DNA of 33,622 bases from Myxococcales bacterium (GTDB lineage: Bacteria; Myxococcota_A; UBA796; SXON01), in NCBI GenBank assembly GCA_009692605.1, contig SHYV01000019.1, forward strand, positions 1 to 33,622, read 5' to 3'. Position numbers and translations under genes: made by a program. The notes under the pieces were generated by a model. The model was not told the origin of the DNA. It was given only the letters and a program-made list of their open reading frames with translations, and made no database searches. Positions 18,243 to 27,049 of this stretch are shown piece after piece (position 1 is the stretch's first letter; each line of letters begins with the position of its first letter).

Positions 18243-20488
18243 CACATCTGATATGTGTTGATGCGGCCGTGTACCAGTTCCCGAGCGGCGGCGGCGTGGG
18301 TCCGTTCAGCCTCCGGGTGGCGGGCGGTGAGCTGGTGGTTCTGGCCGGCGCGACTGGTTCCGGAAAGTCCACCGTGGTTCGGATGATCGCGGGGCTGGTC
18401 CAACGTCACGGGCACGGGCGTATGACAGGCTCGGTCACCGTCTGTGGTCGGGACCCAGGCGCCCTGAGCGGCGGAGAGCGCGTGCGGGTGCTCGGGTTTG
18501 TGGGTCAGGAGGTGGACGACTGCATTCTCGCGGGCACTTGCGCTGGAGAGGTCGCGTTTGCGCTGGAGAGCGCAGGGCTCCCAGCGGACCGGGTGGGCCC
18601 GGCTCTGGCGCGCGTGGGGTTGGCGGGGTTCGAGGATCGTGACCCACGGGAGATCAGCGGGGGTGAGCGGCAACGCCTGATTCTGGCTGCCGCGCTCGCG
18701 GCCGAGCCTTCAGTGCTGCTGCTGGACGAGCCGCTCAGCCAGCTCGATCCCGAGGGTGCGCGGGCCGTGGTCCGGGTGCTGCGGGCGGTGGCCGACGAGG
18801 GCGTGGCCGTGGTGCTCGTCGAGCACCGGCTCGGACTACTGGCCTGCGCGGATCGGGTCGTTACGATGGGGGGGCGGCCACCTGACCGCGCAGTGTTCCA
18901 CGTGGAACGTCCCGCGCCCGCTCCAGCTGGAGATCCGGTCGTTCACGCAGCCCGGCCGCTGCTGGACCTCCGGCAAGTGACGTTCCTGTACGACGGAGCG
19001 CGCGGGGTTCACGGCGTCGATTTCTTGGTCCGTGAGGGCGAGAGGGTCGCGATTGTGGGTGGAAATGGAGCGGGCAAGTCGACATTGATCGGTCTCCTTT
19101 CGGAGCGGTTCAGCCCGATGTTGGGGGCCATTCTTCGCGTCGGGTCGGTCATCGAGGTGCCGCAGAACGCTGACCTTGTCCTGTTCTCCCGGACCGTGGC
19201 TGCGGAGCTGGCGTACGCTCCAGAAGAGTGGGGGGCTGCAGCGGATCTCACGATCCTCGCGGACTTTGGCCTCGCTGGGCTGGGCACCCGCGCCCCTCAG
19301 GCGCTCTCGCGGGGGCAGCGCCTGCGCCTTGCGGTCGCGTCGACGGTCGCGGCGTCTCCCGACGTGCTGGTGCTGGATGAGGCCGGCAGCGGTCAGGACC
19401 CCGCCAGCCTCGCCGGACTTTTCGAGGCCATCCGAAGGCGCTCGACCACCACGGTGTTTTCAAGTCATGATCCCGAGCTTGTCGCCGCCATCGCCACCCG
19501 CGTCGTGTGGCTTGATGGCGGGCGCGTAGTGGACGATCAGCCCGTCGCGGCGAGCCGCTGGCTGGGGCTGGCCGGGCAGGTTCGCGTGGCACCCGCGGCC
19601 GCGCTCCTGCCCCTGCCCTTGCCCACGTCGCCGCCCCCGTCGACCGCGGCGAGGGTGGGCCCCGAGCACCGTGGGCTGGATGCCCGGCTCCGGATCCTGC
19701 TGGTTGGTATACTCGGGGTACTTGTGGTGTTGTTCGAGGGGGTTGTCCCGCTCTCTGGCCTCGCCTGCGGCTGCCTCGTGGCTGCGCTCGCCCACCCCCG
19801 GGCCGTCGGTTGGCGTCGGGGGCTCGTCGTTGCTTCCGCGCTTTTGGCCTGGTCCACGGCGCTGTCGCAGGGGCTCTTCTGGGCCGCCTGGCCAAGGACG
19901 CCGGTGGTCCAGCTCGGCGGGCTCACGCTTTGGAAGGAGGGGGCGCTCCACGGGTTGGCGCAATCGACGCGGTTCATCGCGCTCGGCGCGGGGGGCCTCC
20001 TGCTCGCGCTCTCCACCCCGAGTGACGAGCTGATCACGGCGCTCCGAGCGCGGGTCGGGCGGTTCAGCCTGCCCTTCGCCCTCGTCATTATGGTCGCTGC
20101 GATGGTTCGATTCGTGCCGGTCGTGGCGGTCGAATGGGCGCAGGTCCGACGGGCCCGCAGGGCGCGCGGTCGACCCATCTGGCGCAGATCACCGTCGGCA
20201 TGGCTCGCGGTCGAGGTCGCCCTGCTTCGGCCGGTGGTCGCGCGATGTGTCCGTCGCGCACGGATGCTAGCCGAGTCGCTCGACACCCGCGGGTTCGACC
20301 CCGCGTCGCCACGGGGTATCGCTCGACCGCTCATCTGGCGGACCTCCGACAGCGTCCTCCTCCTGGGGGCGCTGGCCGGTCTGGTTGGCGTCAGCGGGTG
20401 CCGCGTCCTGTACGGGTTGTACACCGCGGACGTCTGGTATCACTCGCGCCTTCGGCCGCTCTACGCCTTCGTGCGTGCGGCGTTTTGA
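18239..20488 (+). CDS. Single-chain ECF transporter energizing module: two ABC ATPase domains fused to EcfT/CbiQ transmembrane domain
   Basis: Walker A GATGSGKST and GGNGAGKST; signatures ISGGERQRL and LSRGQRLRL; Walker B SVLLLDEP and DVLVLDEA; C-term CbiQ-like TM domain with Ala-Arg-Gly-type coupling motifs (RRARRARGRPIW; AESLDTRGFD). Confidence 0.93.
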   Translation: MTHLICVDAAVYQFPSGGGVGPFSLRVAGGELVVLAGATGSGKSTVVRMIAGLVQRHGHGRMTGSVTVCGRDPGALSGGERVRVLGFVGQEVDDCILAGTCAGEVAFALESAGLPADRVGPALARVGLAGFEDRDPREISGGERQRLILAAALAAEPSVLLLDEPLSQLDPEGARAVVRVLRAVADEGVAVVLVEHRLGLLACADRVVTMGGRPPDRAVFHVERPAPAPAGDPVVHAARPLLDLRQVTFLYDGARGVHGVDFLVREGERVAIVGGNGAGKSTLIGLLSERFSPMLGAILRVGSVIEVPQNADLVLFSRTVAAELAYAPEEWGAAADLTILADFGLAGLGTRAPQALSRGQRLRLAVASTVAASPDVLVLDEAGSGQDPASLAGLFEAIRRRSTTTVFSSHDPELVAAIATRVVWLDGGRVVDDQPVAASRWLGLAGQVRVAPAAALLPLPLPTSPPPSTAARVGPEHRGLDARLRILLVGILGVLVVLFEGVVPLSGLACGCLVAALAHPRAVGWRRGLVVASALLAWSTALSQGLFWAAWPRTPVVQLGGLTLWKEGALHGLAQSTRFIALGAGGLLLALSTPSDELITALRARVGRFSLPFALVIMVAAMVRFVPVVAVEWAQVRRARRARGRPIWRRSPSAWLAVEVALLRPVVARCVRRARMLAESLDTRGFDPASPRGIARPLIWRTSDSVLLLGALAGLVGVSGCRVLYGLYTADVWYHSRLRPLYAFVRAAF

Positions 20489-20489
20489 G

Positions 20490-20885
20490 CTACCCGCTGC
20501 CGAGCAGCGCGTCGACGGTCTGTTGGTCTGCCCCGGGAAACTGGTATTGGCCGAATTCATCCGGCCTGACCCAGCGGAACTCGTTCACCCGGGCGGGGCG
20601 GGGCGCTCCGATCAGCGCACATCGGTAGACCACCATGTCGAGCGCGTAGGCTTCGTAGGAGTGCGTCACGTGCAGGACGCGATGGCCGATCTGGGCACCC
20701 GCATCCAGCCGGTCCCGAATGGTCCGTCGAAGGGCGTCCGAGTCGCTCTCGCCCTCCTGCACGCGCCCTCCGGGGAACTCCCAGAGCATCGGCAACGCGG
20801 CCTCCTGCCTCCGCTGGGTGATGAGGTAGCGGCCGTCCCGCTCAATCTCGGCGGCGACGATGCGGATGTGGGGTAGGTTGGACAC
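20490..20885 (-). CDS. Nudix-fold (MutT-like) protein with degenerate Nudix box
   Basis: RYLITQRRQEAALPMLWEFPGGRVQEGESDSDALRRTIRDRLDA. Confidence 0.88.
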   Translation of the reverse strand: MSNLPHIRIVAAEIERDGRYLITQRRQEAALPMLWEFPGGRVQEGESDSDALRRTIRDRLDAGAQIGHRVLHVTHSYEAYALDMVVYRCALIGAPRPARVNEFRWVRPDEFGQYQFPGADQQTVDALLGSG

Positions 20886-21054
20886 GAAGGCTCCCGGGCT
20901 GGCGTGCTCACGCGGACCTCAAGGGTGTATCCCGGCGACCGCAGTGACCCGTTCACCCGCCCCCGCGTGGGCTGCACTACGGTGCGGGCGGCCGGCGACG
21001 GTGGCCGTGCTCCTGCGCGGGGGTACACTGTCAGCAGTTCGACCCCCGGTCAAC

Positions 21055-21618
21055 ATGGAGGCAGCGGTGATTCGTTCAGCGTTCAAGAGTGGCATCAAGC
21101 GTGTCTTCGGGATGGATGCCGCGCCGGTCGCTGCGCCGGTCCCGGCTCCGGTCTGGAAGACCCCGGTCACGGCCGCGCCTCCCGTGCCCGCCGGTCCGCC
21201 AGCGGCCGTTGTGGAGCTGAAACCCGTCCTCCCTGTGGCGGTGGTCACAGAGGCGCCGGCTGACGCTGCGCCCGATGCTGCGCCGGTTGCCGCGGTGCTC
21301 GATGTTGCGTCCGAGGCGGGGCCCGAAGCTGGGCCCCAAGCCGCGCCCGATGCCGCGGTGCTCGATACCGACGACACCGCGGGGTCTGCGTTCACGCTTG
21401 CCGCGGTCCAAGAGATCATGGACGAGATGGTACGCCCGGCGCTTCAGGGCGATGGAGGGGACATCACCCTCCTCCGCATTGAGAACAATGACATCTACGT
21501 CAAGCTGGTCGGGTCGTGCTCTACGTGCCCGTCGTCGATCATGACCATGAAGATGGGGGTCGAGGCGTTGCTAAAGGAGGAGTTCCCGGCGATGAACAAC
21601 CTCATTCAGGTCGACTAG
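21055..21618 (+). CDS. NifU-like C-terminal domain (Nfu) Fe-S scaffold/carrier protein with Ala/Pro-rich N-terminal extension
   Basis: VQEIMDEMVRPALQGDGGDITLLRIENNDIYVKLVGSCSTCPSSIMTMKMGVEALLKEEFP; GDGGD and CxxC motifs. Confidence 0.93.
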   Translation: MEAAVIRSAFKSGIKRVFGMDAAPVAAPVPAPVWKTPVTAAPPVPAGPPAAVVELKPVLPVAVVTEAPADAAPDAAPVAAVLDVASEAGPEAGPQAAPDAAVLDTDDTAGSAFTLAAVQEIMDEMVRPALQGDGGDITLLRIENNDIYVKLVGSCSTCPSSIMTMKMGVEALLKEEFPAMNNLIQVD

Positions 21619-22748
21619 GCGCGAACGAACTCGTCTGCGGTCAGGCGGTTCAGGCTGGTACCGGTGGGCCACATCCCGGGGACCGGGCCCGGGGTCACCA
21701 GGCCGGCTTCCAACCACTCCCCCACCGGGTGGTGAACGCCCACCTTGCCGATGTACAGGTGCTCGATGCGGCCGCCGGCGTCGAGCCAGCGTTCGACCCG
21801 TTGGCGACCCACGCCGTAGACGGCGTCCTTTGCGTAGACTCCAGGCGCACCCGGGACTGCCAGCCCGCGCTTGAGGCGCAGCGAAACCGTGAAGGCGGCT
21901 TTGGCGCTGTATCCGGGCTGCAGGCTCTCCCACAGCTCTCGAAAACCCATGACGCGCGCGCGGCCAATCGCGCCCTGTACCCGGGCCTGATGGTGCGAAC
22001 TGCCGGGCCGCGGGCCTCCTACCAGCGTCTCGGCGGTCACGGCCAGCCCCTCTTCGGTCTGCAGGCTACCGGGCAGGCCGAGCTCAAACAGGAGCAGGGA
22101 CTGCCCGGCTCCGTTCGCTGCCCGCGTCACGTGCACGTCGATCTCGTGGGCGATCAGGCGTCCCACATCGCTGGCCTTGAAGACGGCGCGCGGGTTGACG
22201 CGGATCTCACGGCGTGACGACTCCACCAGAATTCGGGCGCTCATCACGCTGTCGGCTCGGACCACCCAGCCAGCGAGCTCGCGCTCGGCGAGGGCGGCTT
22301 CCAGCGCCCGGCGCATGGTGCTCGCCGAGACCGCAGGCTCTGGAGCCGGTTCGGTCTCCGCGCTGTGAGCCTCCCGACCGGGGGTGGCCTGCGCGCCGTG
22401 GGCCTGCGCGCTGTGGGGCTCCGGGCCGGGTGCGGTTTCCCAGCCCTCAAGGTCCGCCCAACGCTCGAAGCTCTCGGCATCGCGGTAGCGCAGGGCCTCC
22501 GCCATCGCCACGAACGAGCGCACCGCTTCGGCGAGGAGCCCCCCGAACGCGTGTGATCGGGGCACCGGCAGCCGGCCTAGTCGCTCTGCCCATTCCAGCA
22601 GCTCGGTTGACGCTGCGTAGCGAAACGGCGGGGCAGATGCGCCTGCGAAGAAGGCTGCCTGTGCCTCGGGCACGTTCAGCGGGTTGAGGAGGCGAGCGGG
22701 GTCAACCGCTCGCCAGGCCTCGAACAACGCGTTGTCGAGCGCGTGCAC
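21615..22748 (-). CDS. DUF1704 family protein (QEGLA-motif / MATCAP-like HExxxH putative metallopeptidase)
   Basis: VVRADSVMSARILVESSRREIRVN, LIAHEIDVHVTRAANG (HExxxH), LQTEEGLAVTAE. Confidence 0.85.
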   Translation of the reverse strand: MHALDNALFEAWRAVDPARLLNPLNVPEAQAAFFAGASAPPFRYAASTELLEWAERLGRLPVPRSHAFGGLLAEAVRSFVAMAEALRYRDAESFERWADLEGWETAPGPEPHSAQAHGAQATPGREAHSAETEPAPEPAVSASTMRRALEAALAERELAGWVVRADSVMSARILVESSRREIRVNPRAVFKASDVGRLIAHEIDVHVTRAANGAGQSLLLFELGLPGSLQTEEGLAVTAETLVGGPRPGSSHHQARVQGAIGRARVMGFRELWESLQPGYSAKAAFTVSLRLKRGLAVPGAPGVYAKDAVYGVGRQRVERWLDAGGRIEHLYIGKVGVHHPVGEWLEAGLVTPGPVPGMWPTGTSLNRLTADEFVRA

Positions 22749-22768
22749 CTCGGCCGGCGGCGGGCCTG

Positions 22769-23284
22769 TCAGTTGTGGTGCTGCTTGCGGATTTCTTCCA
22801 TGGAGGGCGAACGCTTGGTGCGGTCGGGGGTCTCGGCGGGGTGGGCCGACGAGGGGGCAGGCGCCGCAGGGGTGGTCGCCGCGGGAGCGACCGCCGTCGC
22901 TGCGGGCGTGCCAGCCGCTGCGGGCGCGGAGCAGGTCGCGGGGATGCCGGCCAGCGCGGCTGCGCAGCTGATCTTAAGGCCATCCTTTCCCTGAGGGGTG
23001 GCGGCGGCCAGAATCCACATGTCCTTCGCGGACTTGAAGGCACCCTCAGACGCGGTCCGGGTGGCCGCATCCATGGTGGTGAGACAGGCCTCCATCTTGG
23101 TGATGTAGTCGTCGCACTCGGCGACACCGACCGAGCCGGCCGCGGCGGGGGGCGCGGGGGGCGCGGGCGGGGGCGCGGTGCTGGACGAACCGCCACATGC
23201 GAGGGCGAAGCCGACGGCCAGCGCGACAGTGACCAGTAGGGGGGAGCGGGCAGAACGGGAGGAACGGGCGGATGGGAGCGACAT
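22769..23284 (-). CDS. Small lipoprotein of unknown function
   Basis: MSLPSARSSRSARSPLLVTVALAVGFALACGG lipobox ALAC; Cys-containing helical domain; Ala/Pro-rich tail. Confidence 0.8.
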   Translation of the reverse strand: MSLPSARSSRSARSPLLVTVALAVGFALACGGSSSTAPPPAPPAPPAAAGSVGVAECDDYITKMEACLTTMDAATRTASEGAFKSAKDMWILAAATPQGKDGLKISCAAALAGIPATCSAPAAAGTPAATAVAPAATTPAAPAPSSAHPAETPDRTKRSPSMEEIRKQHHN

Positions 23285-23393
23285 GGGGCCTCGGTGAGGG
23301 CGTGTTTGGGCGTTGAGCGCCCGAAGGCACCCTCGACAGGCTAAGCGGTTTTCCCCGCATGGGTCAAGGGCCTCGGGACGGTTAGCCGAGCAT

Positions 23394-26231
23394 ATGAAGT
23401 CGATCCTGCCGCTCAAGCTCAACGGTTCCGAGGTCGAGTTGGCCGTCCCGGAGCACTGGACGTTGCTCGAAGCCATCCGTTACGAGGCGCGGCTCACTGG
23501 ATCCAAACAGGGCTGCGACAAGGGGGATTGCGGCGCATGCACGGTGCTGATCGACGGCAAGCCTGCGTTGTCGTGTATCACATTGGCGCACTCGTGCGTT
23601 GGTCGGGAGGTCACGACCATCGAGGGGGTCGCCGGCTGCTCCGGGCCCGATCCGCTACAGCGGGCCTTCGACGTCTGCGGGGCCTTGCAGTGCGGATTTT
23701 GTCAGCCGGGGATGATCCTCTCCGCGAAGGCGCTGCTGGCACGGGATCCCGATCCCGACGATGCCGCGATTCGCGACGCGTTGTCCGGGAATCTCTGTAG
23801 GTGCACCGGCTACACCAAGATCATTGAGGCGGTCAAGCTCGCGGCGCGGGGCTTGGGCGCGCTGGAGACGGACGGACAGGTCGCCATCCGATACGGGAAC
23901 CCGGCCCCCGGCTTCAACGTAGTGGGGGCCCGGATGCGAAAGGCCGACAGCATCCAGAAGGCGACGGGAGAGGCCATTTACACGGACGATCTGCTGCCAG
24001 CGCGCCTCGCGCACGGCAAGATCCTCAGGTCACCCCACGCGCATGCGCGAATTGTGTCGATTGATACATCTGCGGCATTGACGCTGGACGGCGTGTATGC
24101 AGTGATGACCGGCCGGGATCTCCCGACCGCTTACTGTGTCATCCCGTGGACGCCTGATGAGACCGCTCTGGCGGTGGACAAGGTGCGATACATCGGGGAA
24201 GGTGTCGCGGCGGTGGCGGCGGTGGACGAGGATACGGCGATCAAGGCCACGGACCTCATTCAGGTGATCTGGGAGGTGCTGCCGGCGGTCATCGAGCCGG
24301 CGGCGGCCATGGCCGAGGGCGCACCGCTGGTGCACGATCTGGATTGGAAGGGGCGGCCGTGGGAGTCCAACGTCTGCAAGGAGGTGGACCTCCGCTTCGG
24401 AGATGTCGAGGCTGGTTTTGCGGCGTCGGTGGCGGTCACCGACGAGACCTGGCACTACGAGGGCTCCAACCACGCTGCCATCGAGCCCCACTGCGCGGTC
24501 GCGTCATGGTCGGCGGACGGTCAGCTCACGGTGTGGTCGGCGAGCCAAGTGACGCACTACTTGCATCGCGAGCTAGCGAAGGTCTTGGGAGTAGGTCAGG
24601 AGAAAGTCCGCGTCATCCAGCCCGCGATCGGCGGTGCGTTCGGCGGCAAGTCCGAGCCCTTCGATCTGGAGTTCTGTGTCGCGTTGCTGTCGCGTCGGGC
24701 TGGCCGTCCGGTCAAGATCCTCTACACCCGCGAGGAGGTCTTCTACAGCCACCGTGGGCGGCACCCGATGGAGATGCGGTTCAAGGTGGGCTGCGACGCG
24801 GAAGGCCGAGTCAAAGCCGTAGAGAGCGACATCGTGATCGACGGGGGTGCTTACCACTCGTTCGGGCTGGTCACCGCCTACTACTCGGGACAGCTGCTCA
24901 CCGGCCCGGTCGCCTTCGGGAGCTACCATTTTCGGTCCCGCCGGGTGTACACCAACAAGCCCTGCTGCGGGCCGAAGCGCGGCCACGGCTCGGTCCAGCC
25001 GCGCTTCGCCTTCGAGTGCGCCCTGGACGATGTCGCCCACACCCTCGGGATCGATCCCATCGAGATCCGGCGGCGGAACGCCATGGTGCCTGGTGATGTG
25101 ACGGTGAACGGGCTTGTCCTGCCGTCCACGGGCCTCGTAGCTTGCCTCGACTCGGTGGAGCTCGCCTCCGGTTGGGCGAGCCGCCGGGGCACGCTCGGTC
25201 CCGGGCGAGGGCTCGGCGTGGCGTGCTCGATGTACATTTCCGGCACCGCCTACCCAATCTATCCCAACGACATGCCGCAGTCCGGCGTGGTTCTGCGGGC
25301 CGACCGCAGCGGAAAGATCACGGTGTTTTGCGGCGCCAACGACATCGGGCAGGGCTCCAATGGGGTGCTGGCTACCATCGTGGCGGAGGAGACTGGGGTC
25401 CTGCCCGATGACATCATCGTGGTCTCGGGAGACACCGACCTCACTCCTGTCGACCTGGGTAGCTACAGCTCGCGGGTCACCTACATGGGTGGCATCGCGG
25501 CCCAGGAGGCCGGTCGCGCGATGGCGCTGCAGATGACGGCCGCGGTGGCAGTGAGCTGGGGTATTCCCGCGGACCGTGTGGGCGTCGCCTACGGGTTCCT
25601 CTACGACAAGGCCGATGGCGGCAGGCAGGTGTCCGCGCGCGCGGCGCTCATCTTGGCCGAGGCCAGCGCCGGCGTACCCCTGGCGACCGCCGGAGGATAC
25701 CGCACCCGGAAGGTGGGAGGGAACTACCGTGGAGGGACGATCGGGGCCTCGCCCGCGTACTCGACGACCGCGCATGTGGCCGAGGTGACCGTGGACCGCG
25801 AGACCGGCGTCGTGCGGGTCGAGCGGGTGTGGGCGGCGCATGACTGCGGCCGAGCGTTGAACCCACAGCTGGTGGAGGGGCAGATCGAGGGCAGCGTATA
25901 CATGGGCTACGCTGAGGCGCTGATGGAGGCCCACACCTTCGACGAGCGGGGGCTGCATCGCGGCCCCAACCTCCTGGACTACCGGATTCCGACGAGCCTG
26001 GAGTGTCCTGAGTTCTTCGCGTCGATCATAGAGACGCTCGATCCCGGCGGCCCGTATGGGGCGAAAGAGGCTGGCGAGGGGCCGCTGCACCCGATCATCC
26101 CGGCGATCGGGAACGCCATCTTCGACGCGGTCGGCGTGCGTTTGAGGCGGATGCCATTCACGCCGGAGCGGGTGCTGGAGGCCATTGCGGGCGTCAGGGG
26201 GGCTCGCGTAGCGGCTCGCGTCGGGGCTTGA
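23394..26231 (+). CDS. Molybdenum hydroxylase: fused [2Fe-2S] small subunit and molybdopterin large subunit (xanthine dehydrogenase/aldehyde oxidoreductase/4-hydroxybenzoyl-CoA reductase superfamily)
   Basis: GSKQGCDKGDCGACTVLIDG, LQCGFCQPGMILSAKALL, NLCRCTGYTKI, then GKILRSPHAHARI, EPHCAVA, QPAIGGAFGGKSEP, GANDIGQGSNGVLATIVAEE, PYGAKEAGEGP. Confidence 0.95.
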   Translation: MKSILPLKLNGSEVELAVPEHWTLLEAIRYEARLTGSKQGCDKGDCGACTVLIDGKPALSCITLAHSCVGREVTTIEGVAGCSGPDPLQRAFDVCGALQCGFCQPGMILSAKALLARDPDPDDAAIRDALSGNLCRCTGYTKIIEAVKLAARGLGALETDGQVAIRYGNPAPGFNVVGARMRKADSIQKATGEAIYTDDLLPARLAHGKILRSPHAHARIVSIDTSAALTLDGVYAVMTGRDLPTAYCVIPWTPDETALAVDKVRYIGEGVAAVAAVDEDTAIKATDLIQVIWEVLPAVIEPAAAMAEGAPLVHDLDWKGRPWESNVCKEVDLRFGDVEAGFAASVAVTDETWHYEGSNHAAIEPHCAVASWSADGQLTVWSASQVTHYLHRELAKVLGVGQEKVRVIQPAIGGAFGGKSEPFDLEFCVALLSRRAGRPVKILYTREEVFYSHRGRHPMEMRFKVGCDAEGRVKAVESDIVIDGGAYHSFGLVTAYYSGQLLTGPVAFGSYHFRSRRVYTNKPCCGPKRGHGSVQPRFAFECALDDVAHTLGIDPIEIRRRNAMVPGDVTVNGLVLPSTGLVACLDSVELASGWASRRGTLGPGRGLGVACSMYISGTAYPIYPNDMPQSGVVLRADRSGKITVFCGANDIGQGSNGVLATIVAEETGVLPDDIIVVSGDTDLTPVDLGSYSSRVTYMGGIAAQEAGRAMALQMTAAVAVSWGIPADRVGVAYGFLYDKADGGRQVSARAALILAEASAGVPLATAGGYRTRKVGGNYRGGTIGASPAYSTTAHVAEVTVDRETGVVRVERVWAAHDCGRALNPQLVEGQIEGSVYMGYAEALMEAHTFDERGLHRGPNLLDYRIPTSLECPEFFASIIETLDPGGPYGAKEAGEGPLHPIIPAIGNAIFDAVGVRLRRMPFTPERVLEAIAGVRGARVAARVGA

Positions 26232-26476
26232 GCGGGGATCGTAGGACATCTGGTTCCACTGCACGATGACCGACGCCAGCTTTCACCCGCGTGCGTGCAC
26301 GAAGCGACCTTGTCCGAGCTGAACCTGCCCGCCCGCCGCAGGGGGAGGTGATCGCGAGCCAGATCGCCGTCGTGCCTGGCTTTTCCCCAGACGAGTCGGC
26401 TATCCGGCGAGGGTGAACCGAGAACCCGGCGCAGGGCTCCGGCCGTGTGGACTGGTGAGGAGTGAAGGGGGAGCGG

Positions 26477-26567
26477 GCGTCGCTTGGGCACGCTCATGGC
26501 GGCGCGGTGACGCTGGTGCAGACTCATGGGGGTCGCCGTGACGCTGGTGCGGACTCATGGGGTCGCG
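26477..26567. repeat. About 3 tandem copies of a 30-31-bp unit (GTGACGCTGGTGCRGACTCATGGGGGTCGCC)
   Basis: Copies 26507-26537 and 26538-26567 near-identical; a diverged copy precedes at about 26477-26506. Confidence 0.85.
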
Positions 26568-26693
26568 GTGTCGTTCGCGTGCCGATGCGCGGCATCTCGT
26601 CAGCCAGACACAATGAAAACGCATGTTTAACTGTCATTTACTCTACAAAACGCGCGCTCGGATCCACCGAAGACGAGGTGGATCTCGTGGAAA

Positions 26694-26755
26694 CGACACG
26701 CCGAGGGGCATGAGTCGCTCACTGCGACACGCCGAGGGGCATGAGTCGCTCGCTG
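26694..26755. repeat. Two tandem copies of 31-bp unit CGACACGCCGAGGGGCATGAGTCGCTCRCTG plus partial third
   Basis: 26694-26724 and 26725-26755 differ at one base; partial copy continues at 26756. Confidence 0.95.
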
Positions 26756-27049
26756 CGACATGGCGGAGTTCCACTGCCTCCACTTCCCAGGAGCGAACGC
26801 GCTGCTTGACGAGGTGGTTCCTGACGCCAGCGACGCGACCAGCTCGCCGTGGTCACCCTCCACCCGACCACGCCGCCGCGACGCGAGCCGGACCGACCGC
26901 AGCGGGCGATCTGCCGGTTGCCAGCGCACGTGGCCGGGCTGACGATCGCAGAGTTGGCTTGCGACACAGCCATTGACCCATGGGTGGCCTGACCGGTCCG
27001 GCGCCGATCTCTCGGTGACCGGGCAGGCGCCGGCTACCGACGCCGCAAC

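Noticed and set aside
24573-26264. 563-aa minus-strand ORF
   Set aside because: Antisense to the molybdenum hydroxylase, no domain motifs.
25979-26527. 182-aa minus-strand ORF covering the left repeat cluster
   Set aside because: Half is antisense to the molybdenum hydroxylase; the repeat period (30-31 bp) does not preserve frame.
26477-26760. CRISPR array
   Set aside because: Repeats are directly tandem with no spacers and no cas genes are present.
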